This document shows, one piece after another, positions 1 to 10,170 of a stretch of DNA of 64,000 nucleotides (position 1 is its first letter; each line of letters begins with the position of its first letter). Origin of the DNA: Hermetia illucens. Its lineage: Eukaryota; Arthropoda; Insecta; Diptera; Stratiomyidae. The translations under genes and the position numbers were made by a program. The notes beneath the pieces were generated by a model that was not told where the DNA came from, made no database searches, and worked only from the letters and a program-made list of their open reading frames with translations. The DNA lies in NCBI RefSeq assembly GCF_905115235.1, contig NC_051854.1:103003200-103067199 (forward strand), read 5' to 3'.

Positions 1-288
1 AGAGTTTACAGCGATTAAGTTAATAAAGTTTCCGTGAAAATTGCATGGCGGTAACAAGAAGAAAGTAAAGGGCGGAGTGGCCTAAGGTAGTATCTCCGCG
101 TGGTAGTGCAAGAACTAGCACTAGCCCATCTAGTATACTGGTCTAGATTAGTAGGTATAGCTTTGAGACATAATTTACCAAGGAATGCTGCACTATGCTA
201 TGCATTGTTAGGTTGAGATTCAACCAATGCTTTCTTTTGGGAAAAGCGTCAAGTCTCAGGTGCAGATCCGGTGAGTATTCCGAAGTGT
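1..288. other. anonymous flank
   Basis: No gene or known repeat is recognised before the LINE that starts at 299. Confidence 0.4.
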
Positions 289-298
289 AAAGTTCCTC

Positions 299-638
299 CT
301 ATATTCCGTAGCCTACACAATGACGAAATCTATGAGCGACACCATGACCGTCCGGTTGTGGATAAAATCCGGCTCAATAGGTTACGGTGGGCGGGTCACT
401 TAATCCGTATGGATGAGGATGATCCCGCCCGGAAAGTCTATAAGGGCAATATCTATGGTAGAAAAAGAAGACGAGGCAGACCCTGCCTAATATGGAGCGA
501 TGGCGTGGGTCAGGACGCCAGACAGCTTTTAGGGATGTCGAATTGGTGGACCTCGGCGCAAAACCGGGATGTTAGGAGTTCCTTATTAAGGCAGGCCTAG
601 ACCGGATACCGGTTGTTGCGCCGTTGATGATGATGATG
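299..638 (+). mobile_element. LINE family A, 3' end copy 1
   Basis: This is the 3' end of an APE-type non-LTR retrotransposon, called family A here. It encodes the C-terminal part of the reverse transcriptase polyprotein (motifs DKIRLNRLRWAGHLIRMDED and RRRGRPC) and ends in a GATGATGAT tail. A perfect 10-bp target-site duplication, AAAGTTCCTC, lies at 289-298 and 639-648, so this is a 340-bp 5'-truncated insertion. The open frame runs to 600. It has no catalytic domain and is dead on arrival. Confidence 0.88.
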
Positions 639-648
639 AAAGTTCCTC

Positions 649-909
649 ACTAGCTAAGAAGAGTCGTGACCTATCATGATACAATAAATGCAGGATACCA
701 TGGACTGTTCACTGCTAATTGTTCTGGTTTTTAATAGGGCCATCGAGTGCAAAAAAGGTGGAGTTTAGATAGGACTATACTTAGCAGTTCCACGTAAGAC
801 TTTGTTTTTATAAATGAGGCGTAATGGCACGATCCGACGAACCATGCTTCTTAAGGCTTCCGGCTAGGCCGCAAATCATCATAAGATTCTCTCTCTCATA
901 CAATATTCG
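649..909. other. anonymous spacer
   Basis: Nothing recognised between two family A pieces. Confidence 0.4.
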
Positions 910-997
910 CTGGCTGAGGCGTGGTGCTGGGATGGAGCGACGGCGTAGATCAGAACGCCAGACAGCTTTTAGGGACATCGAATTGGTGGAGTTTGGT
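910..997 (+). mobile_element. LINE family A scrap
   Basis: About 90 bp match the family A 3' coding region (the segment reading GWSDGVDQNARQLLGTSNWW). Both ends are cut off and no tail is seen. Confidence 0.7.
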
Positions 998-1459
998 AAA
1001 AGGTAACTTTAATAATTTAATTATTTTTGTTAACTTATCCCTCTTCGTTTCAATTTTAGATCAAAACCATGAAATAGGGAAGTTTTTGGATTATTCTCTG
1101 GACTCCATAGTTGGAATGATTAAATTAGTTTAAAATAAAATCTATTCGACTCTGGAGTATTTAGTTTTTGGAAGCGTTATATAACAGCGAATTAAAGGGT
1201 TTCATTCTAGCTTTGTGTTTAAATACGCCAAAGATGTAGCTAAACTATGTTGAGCAAAACTTCACCCGAGGCGGGGGTCACCCTCCTTGTCAATATTTTT
1301 TTTGCATAACTTTGATATGTAATCCCGGAGTACATATATCCCCAAGACGAGCTTCCTGGCGGGTGACTAGTCTTCAATGTTTTAATCTACTCAATGCCAA
1401 AGAAGACATTGAAGCAGGTCAAGCTTAAAAAATATTACTCGGATAATTCTTATGCTTAC
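998..1459. other. anonymous AT-rich stretch
   Basis: If the minus-strand exon at 1460-1502 is real, this stretch would be its first intron. No further exon was recognised. Confidence 0.35.
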
Positions 1460-1502
1460 CTTTTGAAAGGACTCTCTTGTTCTGATATCGTTGATCGTCC
1501 AT
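1460..1502 (-). CDS. possible first coding exon of a minus-strand gene
   Basis: On the minus strand an ATG in a fair start context at 1502-1500 opens a short frame reading MDDQRYQNKRVLSK. It runs into a strong splice donor, AAAAG|GTAAGC, with the last exon base at 1460. The upstream sequence (1503 to about 2530) is richer in GC and CpG than its surroundings, as at some insect promoters. No homologue is recognised, and the remaining exons would lie to the left or outside the window. A 5' UTR exon or a chance donor are alternatives. Confidence 0.28.
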
Positions 1503-2530
1503 GGAAGCATAGCCGCTGAGAAGCGAGGGTCCACTGACGCTGATCCCCGCCATGTCAATGCAACGAGTCTGGTCTTCATTTCCGATTTCTTACAATTATT
1601 CACTCACTGCTCACGCACTAATTTTAACCACTCTTCTCGGGTGCGACAATCGATTGCCATTCAATGCATGTTTTCACATTCAAAACACGGTCCGGCGCCG
1701 TGTGACGAGTGCGATGCTGACGGGAAAATTTCTTCCAACTGCCGACTGTCGTCTACCTTTTACGTTGTTACTGCTGCTCAGGCAGGCATTTCGCTTTTTG
1801 ATTTTCCAATTTCAAACGTCCTGCGGCCGTTGCCAAGGGCCTGCGGGCACAAGGGAGGTGGCGTGTCAAGGACCCATGCAGGAGCGTGCTAGCGAAAATT
1901 CTCGGATTTACATAAAATCGATAAACTTCACTTGGGTTTTTTTGTGTAATTTAGGACATGTAAGTAGGACGGTTCGAGCACAAAATTCGGAATGTCTGGC
2001 TCGCGGGTCGAATGCGCAACGTAAAGAGCGAGGGCGGCTGAACGAATTCAGCACTTAATTTACAATAACGCGATAGATACTGAGCAAGATTTTTTCGCGC
2101 GTCCTACTCGGCCGAGTGGGTGGTGTCATAGAATCAATTTACGCACAATCTTAAACTAATTCGTCACTTTAATTTCGCGCACACATTTCCCTCTGCGGGC
2201 ACCTCTGCAATGCGAAACTTGTAAACAAAACAATCTTGAAATGCACTTCAAAGTTCGCACTTTAGATACGAACGTAAAAATAATGCGAAGGTCGCCAAGA
2301 TGCACTCGAGGACAGTTGGCTGGTCCAGTGACCAAATTCCTATCTTTATATCCATCTTCTGTGCAGATTGCAAATTATACACTATTTCCGCGGAAACGCG
2401 ACGCCGAAGCACGATACCCCCAAAGTTCTAGTTCGTCCGCCCGGTCAATACGGATCGAATGCAGAGCAGACATACCGTCTTGGCTATGCCGCCACGGAAT
2501 GAACGTTGACAACCGTGCAGACTGGAAGTA
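1503..2530. promoter_or_regulatory. GC-rich stretch, possible promoter
   Basis: Roughly 1 kb is visibly richer in G, C and CpG than the neighbouring DNA and carries overlapping open frames on the plus strand (1491-1892, 1552-2058, 2241-2531) that resemble no known protein. Its position directly upstream of the minus-strand ATG at 1502 suggests a promoter or 5' UTR rather than coding sequence. Confidence 0.25.
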
Positions 2531-2984
2531 GATACTGGAGACTGAGTCCGTGGGATTTCGGTCTGGAATATCGTGTGCGCAGATCTTTTGTCCCGTATCT
2601 GACGTATATCTTGAGATATCCTCTTCTCACTTGGCCTTTGTCTGCAGTGCAGACATCTTTAAAAAGACGTTATACAACTTTAATTGAAGATATTCAAATA
2701 CTTACTCGGTATAGGGAATTGGGTACACTGTACGTTGCGCGACATCTCTCATCAAAATACAATCTGCGGTTCGTGTCCACACTAAATAAACGTTAAAAGT
2801 GCTTATTTTCAACTTTCCCACGATTGTACAATTGTAGTACAATTTGTTGAAAAGTGAATAATCCCCATCTCAATTGTGAATTGTTTTCAGTTTATACTGC
2901 CTTATTGAGGGTATAATTTTAGGTTTCCACAAATTGGGTTGGATATAACAAAACCTGCATAAAGCTAACTTAAACGCTTTATAT
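2531..2984. other. anonymous stretch
   Basis: No gene or repeat recognised. A 96-codon open frame (2506-2796) has no family signature. Confidence 0.35.
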
Positions 2985-4145
2985 AGGTGATGACAATTAT
3001 ACTGGACGATTCAAATTACCACTCGATCCGGATGCTGTTCCATATCATAAAGATTTTTGAACGCATTCATGACAACCATATTCCCTAAATCGTTGAAATA
3101 ACCGTGAATCAAGTCGGGTTTGTCAAGAACTGCTGACTTACTGGCACAATACACGCTGTGCGGTTACTCATGGAGAAATACCGTGAGAAACATCGCCTTC
3201 TTTACATTGTGTTTTTGGATCTGAAGAAAGCGTTTAACCGTGCGCCACATTAACTCGTCTGGTATGCTCTACGACAGCACCTAGTACCGGACGAACTCGT
3301 GCGCTGGGTTCAATTGCTTTACCACGATCCGAAAAGTAAAGTTTGAAGTATGGCGGATGTATCAAAACCGGTGCCTCTGTCGGCGTTGATCAAGGAAGCC
3401 CCTCCTATCACTTCTCTATGTTCTAGTTATGCACACTGTCACACACGAAATCCAACGTTCAGCGTCCTATGTACTACTTAATGCAGATGATGTTTTTCTA
3501 GTATCTCATAGCAAAAATGATGAAAATGTCCAAAATATCCAAATGATCGCCTCATGCAACACGGTCTCACATTGAATTTGAATAAAACAGAATGTTTAAC
3601 TACCGTTCCCCATGAAACAGGCACTATCACTATCAATGGCAATGACCTGCCCAGAACTGAGTGATTTAAATATCTTGGATCAATGTTATCATCCAATGGA
3701 GAACTGCGTTATAAAATTACTACACGCATTAGTGCAAGCTGGATGATGTGACGTTCCGCAAGTGGCGCGCTTTGTGATCAACGTATTAATGAACGTCTCA
3801 AATTTAAAATTTACCGAAATATCATCCGCGGTGTCAGCCTCTATGTTTCTGATTGTTAGCCGACTATAAAAGACAATGAACGGCGTCTCGCGGTAATGGA
3901 AACGATGATGTTGCGTTGGACTAGTGGCGTGACATCCGAAATGAGAATATCCGCGATCGACATGGTGTTGCATCGATCCTGGAAAATTCGTGCTAATAAG
4001 AATTCACTTGCCAAAATGGGTCTGAACATCGAAATCAATGGTAAGCGAGTAAAAGCCCGGCCGAAATGACGGGTGCTTAATGCGCTGGATGGTAATATGA
4101 AGACATCACGACTACATCCAGATCGGGCATTTGATTGAACAAAAC
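2985..4145 (+). mobile_element. RTE-type LINE, decayed reverse transcriptase
   Basis: Pieces in several frames match RTE-clade reverse transcriptase in the correct order: HIIKIFERIHDN, then NQVGFVKNC, AVRLLMEKYREKHRLLYIV, LDLKKAFNRAPH (motif A, with the first Asp of the usual KAFDR changed), LVRWVQLLYHDPKSKV, a remnant of the YADD box, then LNLNKTECLTT and the conserved C-terminal part near 3890-4080. Many stops and frameshifts make it an old fossil. The endonuclease and the 3' tail are not visible. It abuts a SINE. Confidence 0.85.
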
Positions 4146-4161
4146 AAGTCAGTTTCTTCCA

Positions 4162-4435
4162 TTATAATATTAATAATTAATCGTTAGCGCGACAATCCAA
4201 TTGATTCAGAGTCTTAAAGCGTGGTTGTGCCCTATACACTGTAGGGGAGATAATGTGCTCACAGCGTTGCGCTCGCTCAAAATTATTAATTCTGATCGGG
4301 TACTCATTCACAATTCAGTCGACTGGTATCCGATCTTCAGTCACGATACAAATCCCTCTGCCATCGGTGAGATTTGAACCGCGACCTTTCGTGTAATAGA
4401 GTAGCGCTCTAACCACTGAGCCACTCGCACTGTTA
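4162..4435 (-). mobile_element. tRNA-derived SINE, copy 1
   Basis: On the minus strand it begins with a tRNA-like head containing an A box (GGCTCAGTGGTTAGAGC) and a B box (GGTTCAAATCTC). The shared body follows (CCAGTCGAC, then GAGCGCAACGC, then the region around TTGTCGCGCTAACGATTA) and it ends in an AT-rich ATT tail. It is the most diverged of the five copies in this window. Confidence 0.8.
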
Positions 4436-5778
4436 TCATAGATAGGAATATTCGTCAGTCTATATAGTGTTTAGAAAGTAATAAAACTTCACGGCCATCA
4501 ATGCAACCTCTGCTCATAGAAATTTCGTCGGCGTTTCATCTACGGTTTCGTTCTTTCTACGAATTTTTGTGCATCCTAGACGTTTACGAGACGGTACAAC
4601 AGATCCCTGTTACATCTATATGTGGAGATCGTGTCATGCAGTTCCTGAGAGAGTTGGGCTTATAGGCTTTCAATCTGCTCCATGTCATTAATTAGATTCT
4701 CTATTCCGTCTTTACGTCAAATTGTTCGCTTACTTATGCTTCTTAAAACTCTCATTCAGTTTGCAGTTTTTGTCGCATATGAACTGCAATGGTAATGTAT
4801 TACTCCATTTTGCGGATCTTATCCTAATTTCTAATACAAAATTTGAAAGGGGAAATATTATGGAAATAAATTTGTTAATTAATAGTCGTCTTTATTTTCA
4901 ATTTTCCAAACAATAACTTCCTTTTCTTAAATTGTTGACTAGTTAAAATGCAAAATAACTATAATATTTATATGTTCATTCCGAACTTATAATATCCATA
5001 CTAATGGCGTGTTCAATACATAGATATGTGGTAAACAGGATGTCATCACCATACACATAACCTTTCGTTTGTCAATCAACGACATAGACTTCAATTCTGT
5101 AACTAATATAAATTAAACGATTATTCATAACAATTGTTAAATAATATTACGGCATCGAAGCAGTAAAATCGTAACAAAAAATAGGAATATGGAAGCTTTC
5201 AAATATCAATAATTGTGCATATGTTTAATGCTTATAAGAGAAATATTGTATTTTCGACAATGTTTATAGATTCTAGTGATCTTTTTTGATTTTATTCATT
5301 TTTCCTCCAGTTGGCGAAAAAATCTCCTGCATGAAAAATGCTAACTTCAAAAATTCAGTCCACTAATAATTAAGCTAGTTCTTAATTGTGTTTCAACTGA
5401 TATTCAAAGTTTGTGATTCAGTCATGTTCCCAGTTCCAGTTCATTCATTCTTTATTTATTTAAATCAGTTTCATGATTGCAACAAGTTTACATTAAAAAT
5501 AAACGATAAATAGGTGGCAACGCAGAAATGAAAATCAAGATAAGCCATTATATGATCTTCGGGTTCCAAAATTCATAGTTAATTACATAAAAGCTTTAAA
5601 TGTTAATATTATTCAGATTAGACTATTACGAAACGTGATGGAACTTAAATTCGTTACGTTAAATAAGAGTGTTTTAAAAGAAATCAAATGTATTCAAAGT
5701 TCAAAGTAACAATCAGAAAAATAAACAACGAATTAGGAATAATGGCAATGGCACGGATGCGCTACCTTAATCAATTCT
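4436..5778. other. anonymous AT-rich intergenic DNA
   Basis: Nothing recognised. A/T runs dominate. Confidence 0.4.
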
Positions 5779-6063
5779 ATGAATTTGCGAACTTTTTTGA
5801 GCATTTTTGAAAGATTGTTTGAACTTAAAACGGAGGGAGCAAAACCAACATTCAAAATAAGTTACGATCACATAATGCCCTGTTACACGAAGGAAGGATT
5901 ATCGAATTTGGTAAATTTTTCCATGAGTATTGGCCACAAAGTTCGTCAAAAAAGTATTAGTCCAGATGAAGCTACTTTTGGTCTTCTGGTAATAGTGCAT
6001 TCCATGCTAACAAGCTTGGTCTTTCACTTCATTTTAATTTCCTATGTAGAATCGCTTCGTTAA
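5779..6063 (+). CDS. possible exon, weakly like a nuclear-receptor ligand-binding domain
   Basis: A 94-codon frame has coding-like composition and a run resembling helices 6 to 8 of nuclear-receptor ligand-binding domains: YTKEGLSNLVNF, then GHKVRQKSISPDEATFGLL, compared with the pattern of EcR-like receptors (a loop, a helix ending in a VR- or QM-like turn, then D-x-x-E-x-x-L-L). A usable donor, CTTCTG|GTAATA near 5988, falls at the end of the similar part, so the frame after it may be intron. It converges on RhoL with only about 40 bp between the two stops. No companion exons were found. A receptor pseudo-exon or chance similarity remain possible. Confidence 0.3.
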   Translation: MNLRTFLSIFERLFELKTEGAKPTFKISYDHIMPCYTKEGLSNLVNFSMSIGHKVRQKSISPDEATFGLLVIVHSMLTSLVFHFILISYVESLR

Positions 6064-6102
6064 TTCTCTTTTTTTTTCACTATAGCTTATGTTACAAATA
6101 GT

Positions 6103-6742
6103 TTAAAGTATCCTACATGTTCGGGGCTTATGCGTTTTATTTACAACTGCTCGAACAGCCTCTTCAAATACATCGGACAGGTTGACCTGCTTCATCGCTG
6201 AACATTCCACATAAGAGTAGGCTCTAATTTCCTTCCGCATTTTTCGTCCTTCTGCTGTTGTCACGAACTTTTCGGAACCTGCTACTCGTAGATCTAATTT
6301 GGTACCGACTAATACTATGGGAATGTTGGTGGTGAAATGTCTTATTTCTGGCGTCCATTTACTTTTGATATTATCGAAAGATGTTCGACTATCGATGGCA
6401 AAACAAAGAAGGAAGCAGTCAGTCTATAATATAAGGATGTACAAATTAGTTACTCTTTAAAGATTTTTAAAAGACTTTATCTACAAAGAGATTGGATGTA
6501 ATACTCACATTGGGGTAGCTTAACGGTCTTATCCGTTCATAATCCTCTTGACCTGCAGTATCCCAAAGTGTTAGATTGTAACTTTTACTGTCCACCTGAA
6601 TATTGCATGCGTGATTATCGAACACAGTCGGAATGTATTCACTTGGAAAAACATTTTGCGTATAGGTAATAAGTAAAGCTGTTTTTCCAACCATACCATC
6701 ACCTACTGTTGTTATTTTTAAAGGTCGCATATTCGTCGCCAT
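6103..6742 (-). CDS. RhoL: Rho-family small GTPase, RhoL-like
   Basis: A two-exon gene on the minus strand: 6742-6509 and 6423-6103, with an 85-bp GT-AG intron, giving 184 residues. The fold is a complete Rho GTPase: P-loop GDGMVGKT (residues 14-21), switch [10 protein letters not shown], switch [10 protein letters not shown], nucleotide base motifs TKLD and CSA, and a C-terminal prenylation box CRIL whose final Leu predicts geranylgeranylation and membrane anchoring. The segment [16 protein letters not shown] and the DNHACNI motif point to RhoL rather than Rac, Cdc42 or Rho1; RhoL in Drosophila acts in blood-cell adhesion and migration. The start was placed at the second in-frame candidate because the upstream sequence TTTGCAG|ACATGCAAG looks like a 5' UTR splice acceptor. 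The P-loop Cys usual after GKT is Ala here. Confidence 0.93.
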
Positions 6743-7200
6743 CTTGCATGTCTGCAAATTAAGATTAAAATTTCTTTTATAATTGTGACTGTAATCAATT
6801 TATAGGAAGTTTCGAGAATATTTGAATTTACCCCTATGGCAACTACTTAATCAGCTTAATTTTCCGGAAGGAAGTTATATACCCAAACCATTTTGTTGTT
6901 CTGTACTGTACCAAACCTATGTTTATAGGTTCAAGTGTCCTCAGGGACTGAAAGAATAACTTTGCTATCGATATTCTATATTATATAATTTCGTTAAGGT
7001 TATTTTTCCAATTAGCAAAGTTCTGATAATTGGAGACACCCAAAATCATGCTGGCCTCATGCATAAATAATCCAGCTTTAATAGAGTTTTTATGTTCCAG
7101 GCCTCTGAGATAACTCCGAGCCTGAGGGAAATCGCCTCCCTTTCCTCCTCCCCCTCCTGATGGACTTGACCATTGGTACAATGAGTATTTCATTATCGAA
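6743..7200 (-). promoter_or_regulatory. RhoL 5' UTR intron or upstream region
   Basis: A splice acceptor (pyrimidine-rich stretch, then TTTGCAG at about 6752) lies 10 bases upstream of the RhoL start, so a non-coding first exon is expected to the right. That exon was not pinned down. Confidence 0.35.
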
Positions 7201-7806
7201 AGTTAAGCAAAGATTTGAGCGTGACTATTACAAACTACTCTCGTTTGGCTATATGATGCTGTAATGGATCAACTTATACAACTTTCGACCAGTCGTGATG
7301 GCAATAATGACTGTGATTGGTTGGACGTTAAATTCTGAAAATTATTGAAAATGCCATCTAAAATATCAAACATTGGAAAATTAACCAGACATGCACGGTA
7401 ACTGCTAGCCAATGGAGCTGGTGAAATATCTGAAGAACGACACTCGCGACACTATCGTTCAAAGTGAAAGCATAGGCATATCATTGGATTGATTCACTTC
7501 TTCCAGTACCTGAAGAGAATCCCAGCTTTTGCAAATATACACAGGCAAAACAAGGTCTGCCGGGTTTAGCTGTAATGTAATAAACGTATTCTGACGTAAT
7601 ACAGTGGAATCCTGATATTTCGTATCCCGATTATTCATATTACCGGCTAGTTTGTAAAAAATTTGGCGATTCCGAGAGAGAGAATCGCTTCAAGTCGTAT
7701 AAAAACAATGCGTTCAGACCCTTCGGTGATTCGTGTTATTTTTATGCTTGAAGTTACTCGTCACGTCACACATTTTATAATTCGTATTCCCAGCTCAAAG
7801 CTCATG
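7201..7806. other. anonymous stretch with a pogo-like terminal sequence
   Basis: Mostly unrecognised. From 7601 the sequence TACAGTGGAATCCTGATATT resembles the terminal inverted repeat of pogo/Tigger DNA transposons. No opposite end and no transposase were found, so this is at most a remnant. Confidence 0.25.
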
Positions 7807-7812
7807 TTTATT
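7807..7812 (-). promoter_or_regulatory. possible poly(A) signal AATAAA
   Basis: An AATAAA on the minus strand about 50 bases past the stop of the frame at 7864-8165. It fits a transcript end there. Confidence 0.35.
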
Positions 7813-7863
7813 TGTACTGAGGAGAAGAGAGCGTGAAGCGCAAGATAAATGTTTTCTAGGAAG

Positions 7864-8165
7864 TTAAGTAATTTCTACAGAGCTAAATGGGAATTTTAAG
7901 ATTCTAGATTCTCTTTCCTTTCCGCTGTGATACATTGTCATGCCTCCGGACAAGTTGGCCTCTGTATCAAAGAGAAGCAATTCATAAACGCCGTGGTCAG
8001 AGGTTGTAAGCAAATTGATACATCCAAGTGTTTGTACTTCCGATAATTCGTACCAAACCATCAGTCCCTTGACAATACACTTGATGGTTTTTGCATTTTG
8101 AATATTTTTCGTATATATGAGTAGTTTCCTCTCCGTTAAACTCAACTCAAAATCAAGCCACTAAT
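7864..8165 (-). CDS. possible terminal exon, function unknown
   Basis: An uninterrupted frame of about 100 codons on the minus strand. It follows an AG dinucleotide at the acceptor-like GGCTTGATTTTGAG boundary near 8160 and ends with a stop about 50 bp before an AATAAA. The peptide (WLDFELSLTERKLLIYTKN at its start, then a hydrophobic, beta-rich middle, ending in ILKFPFSSVEIT) looks like real protein by composition, but no family is recognised. To its right lies only LINE debris, so upstream exons must lie further off or be lost. Confidence 0.35.
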
Positions 8166-8379
8166 GTTCTGACCAAGCTTAGCATCAAATTTTCTAACAA
8201 CGGATTTAACCAATTTCGAGTGCTAGACAGGTAGACAGTGACACATGGGGTATAGTGCGCCAACCACATCTACGCACATCTTCATTTAAATGTGATTCAG
8301 TTCCCTCAAGGTCTTTCCGACAAACTTGTACCTCTCTTCAACTGTTCTGCATTACATGCCTCTAGGACGACTCACTTGC
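8166..8379. other. anonymous spacer
   Basis: Nothing recognised. Confidence 0.35.
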
Positions 8380-10170
8380 CGGAATGTCTGCGCTTTCCGA
8401 TCAACACGTCTACGGGTATCCGCATAGGACGAAGGTTTGGATTTTTCGTATAAGAGTGAAGGCAACTTTCCATGTTCTACTCCAATATAGCAACACAAAA
8501 AGGACACTAGCATGGAACAGTCACAACCTGATGTTGTTAGTTGCAGACTTCTTGCAGAGCCGCGAAGCCGCAACTAGCACTGTTCATATAATAGCAACGT
8601 TGGCAAATATACAAATTGTCTGACGTCTTCTCCTGCCTATTAAAACAGATAAGAACAGTGTAATGACCCATCAGACTGGGGACTTTGATTTTGTTGGTAT
8701 TTATTTTCAGGTAGATACGGCGCAGAAAAGTATCCATCCATGAAGGCTTAAAATGGTGCTTCCATGTGCTATCACCTTTAAGCTTGCTTCAATGTGATAC
8801 AATCGTATAGCAGCACAGAAAGAACATTAGCATGGAACAGTTTCAACACGATGTTAGTGGCGAAACTAGGACAGTTACTGCATTGAGCGACATCAAGTTC
8901 GATGCCGCCGTCGGTAGAAACGACGATTACTAGATATACAAATTTTTCAACGCCTTCGATGTTCTGCCTGTTAAAGCAGATCAGTAGAGAGCAATGATCT
9001 GTCAGGCTGAGAATTTTGATTTTGTTGGTATTTGCTTTCAGGTCGATTCTACTTGATATTATGATTCAAAGAGAGAGTAAACAGGGAGTAAACAGATGTC
9101 ATCAGAATAGCTAATGTGTTTGGGGAAAGATGTCAAGATTCAATAAAGTTCTTCGTGTTTTCCGACGAGGTAGCATAGAGAACGTCATCGATAACGAGAA
9201 AAAATAACATCGATGAAAGATGAAACCTTTGCGGACTCCATTTTGTATCATGATATGTCGCCTTGGAAAAAGTTATTATGATAGATTCTCCGGAATGGCC
9301 CTACTGCGTAAAGCATTCTAGATACACTTCTTGCTCACACTGCTGGAAGTTTTCTCGGCAGCGATGATAAGTAGTTGAAGAGGAGATCTAAACTCCGCAC
9401 ACCGTTCAAAAATGATCCTCAGGATGTTGATTTCAGCTCACGAGGATCCAGGGGGGAACCTGCCTGTTCTCTGTCGGTAAAGTTTCGGGACGTTTTCTAA
9501 CGCGTTTGAGGATTATTTTCGCTATTATCTTTGCGGCGGCAGGAAACACGCACGCGGCTTCTTCAGAATCCTCACGATCATTTCCCTCTTCCACTCACTA
9601 TGAAATATCTCAGATTACCAGATTAATCAAAGCAACAGCTTTACAGGAACTGGAAAAGTTGCAATGAACAGTTCTGCGAAAAAAAAACGGCTTTACCCCT
9701 TCTACTTGGAAGAACAGCCCGCAGCTACATATTTCGATGACTAACCATTTCATCCACCTGAGGTGGAATTTCATTGGATGTTATTCGAGTGAGACTCGTG
9801 GTGAGGTGCTGATTCTACTTCTTAAGCAGGCAGAACTATCAAAAAATTTGCCACCAAGCTTTGCTGCAGCTTCTGCTTCTCTGACTAACGCAATGGTGAA
9901 ATTCCTTTTGTCATGGCGCACGCTACGCTACTCGAGATTTGTCACGTTACCAGAGTTGGAGAGAAATAACTTCTGAATTTGGGCAACAATCTGAGTAGCA
10001 TGTGAGAAAAAAAATTTAATGGCGACCCAATGTTCATCAGTATTCTCAGGCAGGCTATTCAGGACATCTGCCGTTCCACTATCGAATGAAATCAAAACAG
10101 CGGTCGATGTTGAACCTAAAGGGTTGGAGTTTTCTAACCGTACGAGAAGTAACGTATCCAAAAAACAGCT
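8380..10170 (-). mobile_element. LINE family B, decayed, with a duplicated 3' part
   Basis: Minus-strand fragments in the right order for a non-LTR reverse transcriptase, reading leftwards: KREMIVRI (template-grip region, near 9570), then ILRIIFERCAEF, ATYHDTKW, DDICLL (catalytic box remnant, near 9100), then LKANTNKIKILSLTDHC and FVYLV with VVSTDGG (near 8800-9050). The last part occurs twice, at about 8440-8740 and 8760-9060, as diverged direct copies. Frames are heavily broken. A segment at 9930-10160 may be the upstream part of the same element. Confidence 0.7.

Noticed and set aside
1491-2058. Overlapping 133- and 168-codon plus-strand frames
   Set aside because: No known domain. They lie in a GC-rich stretch where long chance frames are expected.
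7601-7760. Complete pogo-type element
   Set aside because: Only one end resembles a pogo terminal repeat; no second end, target duplication or transposase is visible.
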